Shown piece after piece: positions 30,378-38,663 of a stretch of DNA of 54,367 nt. Each line of letters starts with the position of its first letter. The first letter of the stretch is position 1. The notes beneath the pieces were generated by a model, which made no database searches, was not told the DNA's origin, and saw nothing but the letters and a program-made list of their open reading frames with translations. The position numbers and the translations under genes were made by a program. Source of the DNA: Burkholderiaceae bacterium (GTDB lineage: Bacteria; Pseudomonadota; Gammaproteobacteria; Burkholderiales; Burkholderiaceae_C); the NCBI GenBank assembly GCA_913776825.1, contig CAJYPV010000009.1:69357-123723 (forward strand), read 5' to 3'.

Positions 30378-31241
30378 ATGAGCCAGCCTGATCACCGCCC
30401 TCTTGTGTCCGTCGATGAACTGCAAGCGCGGATGGCCTCGCCGACGCCGCCGCTGGTGATCGACGTGCGTTTCGATCTCGCCGACACCGCCGCCGGCGAG
30501 CGCGCCCATGCCGCCGCGCATCTCCCCGGCGCGTTCTATCTGCATCTGGACCGCGACCTGAGCGGCCCCCGTCAGGTCGGGCCGGTGTTTCGAGGCCGGC
30601 ATCCGCTGCCGGAGCGCGAGACCCTCGCGGACACGCTGCGCGCCCTCGGTCTGCGTCAGGGTCAGCCCGTGGTCGCCTACGACGCCGCCGATGGCATGTA
30701 TGCCGCGCGGCTGTGGTGGCTGCTGCGCTGGCTGGGGCATGAGGCCGTGTCGGTGCTCGATGGCGGCTTCGCGGCCTGGCAACAGGCCGGCGGCGCGACC
30801 ACCGCCGCACCGACCTCGCCGCCCGCAGCGGGCGATTTCGCCGTGGCGGAAGCGCTGGAGCAGCCCCTCACCGCCCAGGCGCTGCTGGCCGAGCTGGGAC
30901 GGGTCCGCCTGTTCGATGCCCGCGCCGCGGAGCGTTTCCGCGGCGATGTCGAACCGCTGGACCGGCAAGCCGGCCATATTCCCGGCGCGACCAACCGCTT
31001 CTTCAAGCACAACCTGGCGTCCGACGGCCGATTCAAGCCTGCCGCCGAATTGCGCGACGAGTTCCTGAGCGCGATGGGCTCGTTCGACAGCGCCCGGACG
31101 GTGCACCAATGCGGCTCGGGCGTCACCGCCTGCCACAACCTGCTGGCGATGCATCACGCGGGGCTGACGGGCAGCCGGCTCTATCCCGGATCCTGGAGCG
31201 AGTGGAGCGCCCAACCCGGCCTGCCGCTGGCCAAGGGCTGA
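30378..31241 (+). CDS. sseA: Thiosulfate/3-mercaptopyruvate sulfurtransferase
   Basis: The 287-residue protein has two rhodanese domains. The N-terminal one (about residues 10-140) lacks a catalytic Cys. The C-terminal one carries the active-site loop HQCGSGVTACHN (Cys near residue 244). The CGSGVTA loop fits 3-mercaptopyruvate sulfurtransferases, which move sulfur to cyanide or thiols. GHIPGATNRF is the usual rhodanese signature. The start at 30378 (MSQPDHRPLVSVDEL) is 39 bp after the transporter stop. Confidence 0.92.
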   Translation: MSQPDHRPLVSVDELQARMASPTPPLVIDVRFDLADTAAGERAHAAAHLPGAFYLHLDRDLSGPRQVGPVFRGRHPLPERETLADTLRALGLRQGQPVVAYDAADGMYAARLWWLLRWLGHEAVSVLDGGFAAWQQAGGATTAAPTSPPAAGDFAVAEALEQPLTAQALLAELGRVRLFDARAAERFRGDVEPLDRQAGHIPGATNRFFKHNLASDGRFKPAAELRDEFLSAMGSFDSARTVHQCGSGVTACHNLLAMHHAGLTGSRLYPGSWSEWSAQPGLPLAKG

Positions 31242-31350
31242 ATCAGGGCCGATCCGCCGGTCGATCGGGCGGTGGCGGCCGCGCATCCCACCGTGGCGGG
31301 CCGATGCGCGATCCGGCGCCCGCCGATCGACAGTGAAGGCCAAGTCGCCG

Positions 31351-31404
31351 TCATGGTCATGGTCATGGCCATGGGAATGGGCATGGGCATGGGCATAGGC
31401 ATGG
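31351..31404. repeat. Hexanucleotide repeat, nine units
   Basis: Nine 6-bp units of the NCATGG type follow each other: TCATGG three times, CCATGG, GAATGG, GCATGG twice, GCATAG and GCATGG. It lies between sseA and the universal stress gene. Read on the plus strand it gives Met-Gly/Met-Val dipeptides in a 70-codon frame that looks non-coding. Confidence 0.9.
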
Positions 31405-31568
31405 GGCTTGCTGAATGCGGGCGATTCGGTTTGCTCAGGATTGACTTCGCGCAGAAGCGGCGCACCATGAAGCGGTCAGACTGAGCAGGCAAGTCTTGAC
31501 CCTGTGCGGGCGTCCCGCCGCAGCGATCACCTGCGCGGACCCGCACTTCCTTCACCCGGAGGCACGCC

Positions 31569-32003
31569 ATGTTCCAACGCATCCTGATCCCCACCGACGG
31601 CTCGGACATCACCACCAAGGCGGTCGACACCGCGGTCCGGCTGGCCCGCCATCACGGCGCCAAACTTTTCGCCATCAGCGTGAAGGAGCCCTTCCCCTAC
31701 AGCGCGGTGTCGGAAATGCAACCGACGCCGCCGCAGGAGTTCTTCGATGCGCAGGAACGCATCGCGCAGGAACGGCTGGGTCAGGTGCTGGCCGCGGCGC
31801 GCGCCGAGGGCGTGGAGATCGAAGCCCACAGCGTGGAAGCGCTGCATGCGTGGGAGGCCATCATCGAGCACGCCCAGCGCGTCAATGCCGACCTGCTGGT
31901 CATGGCCTCACACGGCCGACGCGGCTTCCAGGCGCTGCTGCTCGGCAGCGAAACCCAGAAGGTGCTGACGCACTGCGAGTTCCCGGTGCTGGTCGTGCGC
32001 TGA
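31569..32003 (+). CDS. Universal stress protein (UspA family)
   Basis: The 144-residue cytoplasmic protein has the Usp fold: MFQRILIPTDGSDITTKAVDTAV at the N-terminus and the nucleotide-binding signature MASHGRRGFQALLLGSETQKVLTHCEFPVLVV (G-2x-G-9x-G-S type). The presence of this motif suggests an ATP-binding member. Usp proteins aid survival in starvation and oxidative stress. A good CGGAGG Shine-Dalgarno site lies 7 nt before the ATG. It is transcribed towards the ZIP gene. Confidence 0.93.
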   Translation: MFQRILIPTDGSDITTKAVDTAVRLARHHGAKLFAISVKEPFPYSAVSEMQPTPPQEFFDAQERIAQERLGQVLAAARAEGVEIEAHSVEALHAWEAIIEHAQRVNADLLVMASHGRRGFQALLLGSETQKVLTHCEFPVLVVR

Positions 32004-32122
32004 GAGCGCTCGCCGGCCCTGCGCCAACGGCTCTGGGCCAACCGACTGGCGCCGACGGGCTGGCGCTGTCGGTCAAGCGCGCCACCGGTTGGAAGCAACG
32101 GGCCCCGCCGGCGCGGTGCCGC

Positions 32123-32911
32123 TCAATGCGCGTGGCCGTGGCCGTGCTGACCGCCCACGATGATCAGCACGAAGCCGATGCCCAGACCCAGCCACAGCAA
32201 CTGCAGCGCGGTGTCCTTCCAGGGCAGCCGGCGCTGCAGTTGCGGGATCAGGTCGGCGACCGCCACATAGACGAAGCTGCTGGACGCGGCGACGAGCAGG
32301 TAGGGAAACAGCGACTGCCACGGTCCGACGACGAAGTAGCCCAGCAGGCCACCCGCGACCGCCGCGAGGCCGGACACCGCATTGAACAGCAGGGCCTTGC
32401 CGCGTGAGAACCCGGCATTCAGCAGCACGATGTAGTCGCCGACTTCCTGCGGAATCTCGTGCGCGATGATCGCCATCGCCGTCACCCAGCCCAGGTGGTG
32501 ATCGGCCAGGAAGGCCGCGGCGATGATGATGCCGTCGCAGAAGTTGTGGATGCTGTCGCCCACCAGGACCGCCAGACCCCCGCGACCGGCTTGCTCGCGG
32601 TCGAAATGATGGTGATGGTGGTGACCGTCGCCCTCGTGATGATGGGTGTGACGGTAGAGCTCCGCCTTCTCCAGCAGGAAGAAGAACATCAGCCCGCCCA
32701 GCAGCGTCAGGAACAGCGAATGCGGATCGGCCCCGCTCTCGAAGGCCTCCGGCAGCACATGCAGCAGCGCGGTGGACAGCAGCACGCCAGCGGACAGACT
32801 GACCAGATGCTTGACGATGCGGCTGAGCAGACCCACGGTCAGCATCGCCGCGATGGCCACCGACGCCAGGCCGCCGGCCAGGGTCACAAGCAGGATGTAG
32901 AGCAGAGTCAT
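32123..32911 (-). CDS. ZIP-family metal transporter
   Basis: ZIP proteins import divalent metals such as zinc, iron or manganese. The 262-residue protein has about eight membrane helices. A His-rich cytoplasmic loop (HTHHHEGDGHHHHHHF, about residues 90-105) sits between helices 3 and 4. The metal-site motifs are HNFCDGIIIAAAF in helix 4 and HEIPQEVGDYIVLL in helix 5. The C-terminus is also His-rich (GQHGHGHAH). The ATG at 32911 is chosen; a TTG two codons upstream is less likely. A hairpin followed by six U lies 5 nt before the start codon. Confidence 0.9.
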   Translation of the reverse strand: MTLLYILLVTLAGGLASVAIAAMLTVGLLSRIVKHLVSLSAGVLLSTALLHVLPEAFESGADPHSLFLTLLGGLMFFFLLEKAELYRHTHHHEGDGHHHHHHFDREQAGRGGLAVLVGDSIHNFCDGIIIAAAFLADHHLGWVTAMAIIAHEIPQEVGDYIVLLNAGFSRGKALLFNAVSGLAAVAGGLLGYFVVGPWQSLFPYLLVAASSSFVYVAVADLIPQLQRRLPWKDTALQLLWLGLGIGFVLIIVGGQHGHGHAH

Positions 32912-32915
32912 GGAC

Positions 32916-32943
32916 AAAAAAGGCGCACCTCAATGGGTGCGCC
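32916..32943 (-). promoter_or_regulatory. Terminator-like hairpin directly before the ZIP start codon
   Basis: On the minus strand a perfect 8-bp stem (GGCGCACC/GGTGCGCC) with loop CATTGA is followed by six T (32921-32916). Four nt later comes the ZIP ATG. The only Shine-Dalgarno-like sequence (GAGGTG) lies in the loop and right arm of the stem. It could be an attenuator or translation switch for the metal transporter, or a terminator for the dienelactone hydrolase gene 238 bp upstream. Confidence 0.6.
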
Positions 32944-33180
32944 GGTAGGGATGCTGAAATTGTCTCAGACTCGTCAAGCCCCCGCCCCGGCAAGGCCGTG
33001 CGGCGATCGCCCAACAGAGAGAGGAGCGATCCCGCCGCGCGGCTCGCGCCTCGTGATCTGACTGGCCCATGGCCGCCACGGCTCGCCGCCAGACGGGCGT
33101 CGATGCGCGGGGCCCGTCACGCGCCGGGCCGCGCGCTCACGGACCGGCGCCGAGGCGAGCCCCGGCTCAGCGAGCTTGGC

Positions 33181-34050
33181 TCAGACGCCGTGCGACTTGA
33201 ACCAGTCCAGGCAGCGCGTCCAGCCGTCCTTGGCATCGTCGGCGCGATAGCTGGGGCGGTAGTCGGCATGGAAGGCATGGCCGGCGTCCTTGTAGACGAC
33301 GAAGTCGCTGGCCTTGGCTGCGGCGCTGCCCTGCTTGAGCGCTTCCTGCATCGCCGCCACGCTGGCCAGCGGGATGCCGCCATCCTGACCCCCGTACAGG
33401 CCCAGCACCGGCGCCTTGAGCTGGCCCACCACATCGATCGGATGCTTCGGCGTGTTGGCATTGGACTGGCCTTGCAGCCGGCCGTACCAGGCCACGCCGG
33501 CCTTCACCGCGGTGCTGTGCGCCGAGTAGAGCCAGGTGATCCGTCCGCCCCAGCAGAAGCCGGTGATGGCCAGCTTGGCGGTGTTGCCGCCGTGGGCCTT
33601 GGCATACGCGACAGTGGCATCCAGATCGCGCATGACCTGCTCGTCGGGCACCTTGCTGATGACCTCGGCCATCAGTCGGCTGATCTCGGTGTAGGCGCGG
33701 GCATCGCCCTGACGGATGAACAGATCGGGCGCGATGGCGAAGTAGCCGGCCTTGGCGAAGCGGCGCGCGACATCGGCGATGTGTTCATGCACGCCGAAGA
33801 TCTCGCTGATCACCAGCACCACGGGCGGGTTCTTCACGCCAGCCGGGCGCGCGCCGTAAGCCGGCATCTGGAAATTGCCGACCGGGATGCTGAGCGGCCC
33901 GGCTTCCAGCCCCTGGGTGTCGGTGCTGATGGTCTGAGCCTGCACCGGCAGCACGGCGGCGGCGAAGCCACTGCCCACTGCGGTGCCCACGAATGCCCGG
34001 CGGTTGAAACCGCGTTCGGGCAACAGGCTGTCGAAGTCCGCTTTCGTCAT
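33181..34050 (-). CDS. Dienelactone hydrolase family protein with Tat signal
   Basis: The 289-residue alpha/beta-hydrolase has the DLH catalytic triad: Cys in GFCWGGRITW, Asp in YGGQDGGIPL and His in DAGHAFHADYR. The N-terminus carries a twin-arginine signal, NRRAFVGTAVGSGFAAAVLP with a likely cut near VQAQ-TI, so it should be exported folded. DLH enzymes open lactone rings in aromatic degradation, but secreted members often have unknown substrates. The ATG at 34050 has an ideal AGGAGG site 7 nt upstream. It is divergent from ppx. Confidence 0.9.
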   Translation of the reverse strand: MTKADFDSLLPERGFNRRAFVGTAVGSGFAAAVLPVQAQTISTDTQGLEAGPLSIPVGNFQMPAYGARPAGVKNPPVVLVISEIFGVHEHIADVARRFAKAGYFAIAPDLFIRQGDARAYTEISRLMAEVISKVPDEQVMRDLDATVAYAKAHGGNTAKLAITGFCWGGRITWLYSAHSTAVKAGVAWYGRLQGQSNANTPKHPIDVVGQLKAPVLGLYGGQDGGIPLASVAAMQEALKQGSAAAKASDFVVYKDAGHAFHADYRPSYRADDAKDGWTRCLDWFKSHGV

Positions 34051-34301
34051 GCAATGCCTCCTTGGCTGCTGCTTGCGATGGATCGGGCCAGCCGCTGCGG
34101 TGCGCGTCGCGCGCGGGGCGCGGGCACCACGGCTCGAAGCCGGCCAAACGCCTGGCGACGGCTGGGCGCGGCTGATTCTAGTGGCGTGTTTCGCACCCCA
34201 TCGAGGACACGGGAAAGCGCCGTTCCACGACGCGCGCCCACCCTGCGTCGATGCCCTCGAAATTGGGCGATCCGAGGGGCCGCAACACCTCGAAACGCCG
34301 C

Positions 34302-34307
34302 GACAAT
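34302..34307 (+). promoter_or_regulatory. -10-like GACAAT, 8 nt before ppx
   Basis: GACAAT ends 8 nt before the ppx ATG at 34316 and no Shine-Dalgarno site intervenes, so the message may be leaderless. Confidence 0.42.
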
Positions 34308-34315
34308 CGCGCCCC

Positions 34316-35827
34316 ATGAGTCAAGCGCAAGTTCCCCTCTCCCTGGCCGCCATCGACATGGGTTCGAACAGCTTCCGGCTGGAGCTGGCCCACCTGCAAC
34401 TGGGCCAATACCGGCGGCAGGACTATCTGAAGGAAACGGTGCGCCTGGGCGCCGGTCTGGATGCGCAAAGCATGCTCACCGAAGAAGCGATCGAGCGCGG
34501 CCTGGACTGCCTGCGCCGCTTCGCGCTGCGACTCGATGGCCTGCCCGGCCGCCAGGTGCGCGCGGTCGCGACCCAGACGCTGCGCGAAGCCCGCAACCGC
34601 AATGCCTTCCTGGCCCGCGCCGAAGCGGTGCTCGGTTATCCGATCGAAGTCATCTCCGGCCGCGAAGAAGCCCGCCTGATCTACGCCGGCGTGGCGCGCC
34701 TGCAAGAGGCGGAAGATCCGCGACTGGTGATCGACATCGGCGGCCGCTCCACCGAAATGATCCTGGGCCGCGGCACCGTGCCGCTGCGCGCCGAATCCTT
34801 CCAGGTCGGCAGCGTCAGCCTGTCGATGCGCTTCTTCCCCGATGGCCGCTTCACGCCGGAGGCTTTCCGCGCCGCCCAGGTGGCCGCGGGCGCCGAGCTG
34901 GAAGAAGCGCTGACGCAATTCGCCCGCCACACCTCGCAGCCGCGCTGGGAGCAGGCGCTGGGCTCGTCCGGCACCGTCGGCGCGGTGGCGCAGATCCTGG
35001 CCGCCAATGAAGTGACCGATGGCCGCATCACGCTGGATGGCCTGCGCTGGTGCATCGAGCAATGCCTGAGCGCCGGCCATGTCGATGCGCTCAAGCTGGC
35101 CGGCCTGAAGGACGATCGCCGCGCGGTGGTCGGCGGCGGGCTGTGCATCCTCTACACGCTGCTCACCCATTTCGACATCGACCAGCTCCAGCCCGCCAAG
35201 GGCGCGCTGCGTCAGGGCGTGATCTTCGATCTGGCGGAACGGATCGATCCCAGCCTGCTGGGCAGCGGACGGGACATCCGCGAGCAATCGGTGACCGAGC
35301 TGCAGCGCCGTTTCGATGTCGACCGGGCGCAGGCGCGGCGGGTGCGCGAGCTGTCGCTCAAGCTCTACGCCCAGCTCGATGCCAAGGCGGACGAGGAACG
35401 TCGGCGCGAGCTCGGCTGGGCCGCCGCGCTGCATGAGATCGGCATGATGGTGTCGCACCATGATTACCACCGCCACAGCGCCTATCTGCTGTCGCATGTG
35501 GATGCGGCCGGCTTCTCGCAAAGCCAGTTGCGGCGTCTGGGGGATCTGGCGCTGGGTCAGCGCGGCGGGCTGCGCAAGCTCGACGATCAACTGACCGACG
35601 AAGCGCTGACCTGGCAATTGCTGTCCTTGCGCCTGGCCGCCATCAAGTGCCATGCGCGTTGCAATGTCGATGCCGGCGCGATCAAGCTGGAGCGCGATGG
35701 CGCCAAAGTGGCGATCCGGATCCGTACCGGATGGATGGACGCGCATCCGCGCGCCCATTACCTGCTGCGCGAGGAAGTCGACGCCTGGTCGAAGGTCGGC
35801 CGCGTGCAGCTGAGCCTGGACGCCTGA
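34316..35827 (+). CDS. ppx: Ppx/GppA exopolyphosphatase
   Basis: The enzyme removes phosphate from the ends of polyphosphate and may also hydrolyse pppGpp. The 503-residue protein has the actin-like ATPase fold with AAIDMGSNSFRLELAHL and VIDIGGRSTEMILG, plus VISGREEARLIYAGV and the gate region GSSGTVGAV. A C-terminal HD-like domain holds LHEIGMMVSHHDYHRHSAYL. The ATG at 34316 (MSQAQVPLSLAAID) is chosen; the open frame upstream reads Arg/Pro-rich non-coding sequence. ppk lies nearby on the opposite strand. Confidence 0.95.
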   Translation: MSQAQVPLSLAAIDMGSNSFRLELAHLQLGQYRRQDYLKETVRLGAGLDAQSMLTEEAIERGLDCLRRFALRLDGLPGRQVRAVATQTLREARNRNAFLARAEAVLGYPIEVISGREEARLIYAGVARLQEAEDPRLVIDIGGRSTEMILGRGTVPLRAESFQVGSVSLSMRFFPDGRFTPEAFRAAQVAAGAELEEALTQFARHTSQPRWEQALGSSGTVGAVAQILAANEVTDGRITLDGLRWCIEQCLSAGHVDALKLAGLKDDRRAVVGGGLCILYTLLTHFDIDQLQPAKGALRQGVIFDLAERIDPSLLGSGRDIREQSVTELQRRFDVDRAQARRVRELSLKLYAQLDAKADEERRRELGWAAALHEIGMMVSHHDYHRHSAYLLSHVDAAGFSQSQLRRLGDLALGQRGGLRKLDDQLTDEALTWQLLSLRLAAIKCHARCNVDAGAIKLERDGAKVAIRIRTGWMDAHPRAHYLLREEVDAWSKVGRVQLSLDA

Positions 35828-35871
35828 GGCCTGGCGCCTCAGTCTGGATCCGGGCACTCGGTCCTGATCCG

Positions 35872-35908
35872 TCGACTCTTCGACTCTTCGACCCTTCGAC
35901 CCTTCGAT
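35872..35908. repeat. 8-bp tandem repeat, four full copies
   Basis: TCGACTCT occurs twice, then TCGACCCT twice, then a partial TCGAT. It lies in the 145-bp gap after ppx. Confidence 0.85.
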
Positions 35909-35972
35909 CGAGGATGAAGGCCGGCGGCCCCACGCCGTGGCGTGAGGCCGCTTTCAGCGCGTGTCGCTCAGC

Positions 35973-36272
35973 TCAACGGACCGCGTGCTGGCGTCCGTTT
36001 TCGTCCACCCAGTAACGGCCACCGCGGCCGTCGGAGTAGACCTCGCGCTCGCGGCCATCGATCACCAGACGACCGATCAGCGCGCCCGCCACGGCGCCGA
36101 CCACCGCACCGGTGACGGCACTGCCGCCGGTCACGGCGCCGATCACCGCGCCACCCACGGCGCCGACCGCCGCATTGCGGCCGTCATTGTGCTGACGACC
36201 ATCGGACGCGCAGCCCACCGTCAGGGCCGTGCAGACGGCGCCCAGCGCCGCAGTTCTGAGAAGGGAGTTCAT
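35973..36272 (-). CDS. Small glycine-zipper envelope protein
   Basis: The 99-residue protein has an N-terminal signal (MNSLLRTAALGAVCTALTVG) ending at Cys21 in a weak lipobox (LTVGC). A glycine-zipper segment of about 35 residues follows (AVGAVGGAVIGAVTGG, then GAVVGAVAGALIG). The C-terminus is a short polar domain (GREREVYSDGRGGRYWVDENGRQHAV). It resembles the SlyB/OsmB-like glycine-zipper 2TM lipoproteins, so an outer-membrane location is likely. It sits between the convergent ppx and ppk genes and is transcribed with the ppk strand. Confidence 0.8.
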   Translation of the reverse strand: MNSLLRTAALGAVCTALTVGCASDGRQHNDGRNAAVGAVGGAVIGAVTGGSAVTGAVVGAVAGALIGRLVIDGREREVYSDGRGGRYWVDENGRQHAVR

Positions 36273-36447
36273 GGGGAGACCTTTCCGTGGAAGCACTGGG
36301 GAGGAATCCACGCCATGCCTCGGACATCCCACGCAGGGACGCCGCACAGGCAACGGCGAGATCCGGTGTTCCTGGAAAGGGCAAGCTGTGTGCCGTCCCC
36401 TCGCCCACCAAGCGCGCGGGGGGCGAGGATTGGCGGAAGCGGACGGC

Positions 36448-38502
36448 TTACTCGGCGTACATCCGCATCAAGGCCTGCTGGGCGCTGATGCCGGCGGCCG
36501 GATCGCTGTTGACGCACTGCGAGGTGCCGTCGGGGCCGAGCTGCCAGGCGTCCTGAGTGTCGTGCAGATAGGGCGTCAGGCCCTCGTCCAGCACCCGCTG
36601 GCGCAGCTTCGGATCCAGGACCGGCCAGGCCACTTCGATGCGCCGCAGCATGTTGCGGCTCATCCAGTCCGCGCTGGAGAGGTAGAGCGCTTCCTGCTCG
36701 TCCGACTTGCCCCAGCGGAAATAGAAGATCCGCGAGTGCTCCAGGAAGCGTCCGACGACCGAGCGCACCAGGATGTTGTCGGTCTGGCCCGGCAAGCCCG
36801 GCGGCAGCATGCAGGCGCCCCGGACGATCAGATCGATGCGCGCGCCGGCTTGTCCGGCCTTGATCAAGGCATTGATCAGTTCCGCATCGGTCAGCGCATT
36901 GATCTTGAGCACCACCCGCGCGGGCTGGCCCTCGCGCGCCGCCGCTTCGACCTGACCCAGCAGCTCGCACATGGTGCGGTGCAGGTTGAACGGCGCCAGC
37001 AGCAGCTTCTTCGGCGCCTTGAACTTGGACAGCGAGGCCAGCTGGCGGAACACCAGGTCCATGTCGGCCGTCAGCTCCGGATCGGCGGTCAGGTAGCCGA
37101 GGTCGGTGTAGAAGCGCGCCGTCTTCGGGTTGTAGTTGCCGGTGGAGAGATGGCCGTAGCGCCGCAGCTTGCCGCCTTCGCGCCGGGTGATCAGCATCAG
37201 CTTGGCATGGGTCTTCAGGCCGACGATGCCGTACACCACCTGCGCGCCGACCGCCTCCAGCCGCTCGGCCCAGTTGATGTTGGCTTCCTCGTCGAAGCGG
37301 GCCTTGAGCTCCACCACCGCCAGCACTTCCTTGCCTCGGCGCGCGGCCTCGATCAGCAGGTCCGCCAGCACCGACTGGCTGCCCGTCCGATAGATCGTCT
37401 GCTTGATGGCCAGGACATCCGGATCCTCGACCGCCTCCCGCAGCATCTGCACCACCGGATCGAAGCTCTCGAACGGATGGTGCAGCATCACATCGCCCTT
37501 GCTGCGCAGCTTGTCCAGAATGGATTTGCCGCGCGGCAGCCGGCCGCCCGGCCAGCTGGGCTCGTAAGGCTGGAAGCGGAGCTCATCGGCATCGGTCTGG
37601 TCGATCAGCTCATTCAGGCGCACCAGGTTGACCGGCCCGTTGACCCGATACAGCGCCGCTTCCGGCAGGCCAAACTGCTCCAGCAGGAAGCGGGACAGCT
37701 CTTCGGGGCAGGTGTTCACCACCTCGATGCGGACGGCGCGCCCGAAGTGGCGGGTGGTCAGGCCAGAACGCAGCGCATGGCGCAGGTTGGCGATCTCTTC
37801 CTCGTCCACCTCCAGGTCCGAATCGCGGGTCACCCGGAACTGCGAGAAGGCCTCGACCTGGCGCCCCGGGAACAGCTCTTCCAGATGCGCGCGGATCACG
37901 CTGGTCAGCAGCACGAAGCACTGCCGTCCGCCGGTGATCGCTGCCGGCAGCTTGATCACTCGCGGCAGCACCCGAGGCACCTTGACGATGGCGATGCGGG
38001 TGTCGCGGCCCAGCGCATCCTTGCCAGACAGGCGGGCGACGAAGTGCAGCGACTTGTTGGCCACCTGCGGGAACGGATGGGCCGGGTCCAGGCCCACCGG
38101 CACCAGCAGCGGCCGGACCTCCCGCTCGAAGAAGCGCGCCACCCAGGCGCGCTGCTCTTCATTGCGGTCGGCATGGTTCAGGATCTGGATGCCGTAATCC
38201 CGCAGGACCGGCATCACCTGGTCATTGAAGATGTTGTATTGCTGATCGATCAAATCATGCGCAGCGCGCGCCACCCGTTCCACATCCCGCTGCGAGACCA
38301 GCCCGCTGCCGTCACGCTGGGCGTCCAGCATGTCGGCGAAGCGGACTTCAAAGAACTCGTCGAGGTTGCTCGAGACGATGCAGATGTAGCGCAGGCGCTC
38401 CAGCAGCGGCACATCGCTGCGTTGGGCCTGGGCCAGCACGCGTTTGTTGAACTCGAGGATCGCTTGTTCGCGGTTGAGCAAGGGCACGGCGGGCACAGTC
38501 AT
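36448..38502 (-). CDS. ppk: Polyphosphate kinase 1
   Basis: PPK1 makes polyphosphate from ATP reversibly through a phosphohistidine. The 684-residue protein contains the N-terminal helical domain (LNREQAILEFNKRVL, SSNLDEFFEVRFADM), the head domain and two PLD-like catalytic domains. The autophosphorylated His is in YGIVGLKTHAKLMLI, and the second catalytic His is in VGRFLEHSRIFYF. AIKQTIYRTG and STGNYNPKTARFYTDLGYLTA are classic blocks. The ATG at 38502 is 6 nt from a TAGAAT box that lies 10 nt from a strong PhoB-like box. Confidence 0.97.
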   Translation of the reverse strand: MTVPAVPLLNREQAILEFNKRVLAQAQRSDVPLLERLRYICIVSSNLDEFFEVRFADMLDAQRDGSGLVSQRDVERVARAAHDLIDQQYNIFNDQVMPVLRDYGIQILNHADRNEEQRAWVARFFEREVRPLLVPVGLDPAHPFPQVANKSLHFVARLSGKDALGRDTRIAIVKVPRVLPRVIKLPAAITGGRQCFVLLTSVIRAHLEELFPGRQVEAFSQFRVTRDSDLEVDEEEIANLRHALRSGLTTRHFGRAVRIEVVNTCPEELSRFLLEQFGLPEAALYRVNGPVNLVRLNELIDQTDADELRFQPYEPSWPGGRLPRGKSILDKLRSKGDVMLHHPFESFDPVVQMLREAVEDPDVLAIKQTIYRTGSQSVLADLLIEAARRGKEVLAVVELKARFDEEANINWAERLEAVGAQVVYGIVGLKTHAKLMLITRREGGKLRRYGHLSTGNYNPKTARFYTDLGYLTADPELTADMDLVFRQLASLSKFKAPKKLLLAPFNLHRTMCELLGQVEAAAREGQPARVVLKINALTDAELINALIKAGQAGARIDLIVRGACMLPPGLPGQTDNILVRSVVGRFLEHSRIFYFRWGKSDEQEALYLSSADWMSRNMLRRIEVAWPVLDPKLRQRVLDEGLTPYLHDTQDAWQLGPDGTSQCVNSDPAAGISAQQALMRMYAE

Positions 38503-38508
38503 GGAATC

Positions 38509-38542
38509 ATTCTATGAAGCTATCGTGACAGTCCGGTGACCC
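38509..38542 (-). promoter_or_regulatory. PhoB-like box and -10 element of ppk
   Basis: On the minus strand GGGTCAC and CTGTCAC, separated by CGGA (38542-38525), match CTGTCA(C/T) at 5 of 7 and 7 of 7 positions. Ten nt later is TAGAAT (38514-38509), which lies 6 nt before the ppk ATG. The spacing equals that at phoX. The message would start at or next to the start codon. Confidence 0.6.
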
Positions 38543-38663
38543 TCATTGGAGCTATCCGGTCCGGGAAATCCATCAGCGGCGTCCGGCCCAGCGCACGCCG
38601 ACCGCCGACCCGGATCGGCTGATTCCGGACTCGGGACGCGTGGGGGAATCGGGCGCGGGCGAT

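Noticed and set aside
31272..31484. A 70-codon gene with Met-Gly repeats
   Set aside because: It is the hexanucleotide repeat read in one frame, with no ribosome binding site and no conserved flanks.
36229..38517. A 762-codon plus-strand frame opposite ppk
   Set aside because: The polyphosphate kinase motifs are on the minus strand and the antisense has none.
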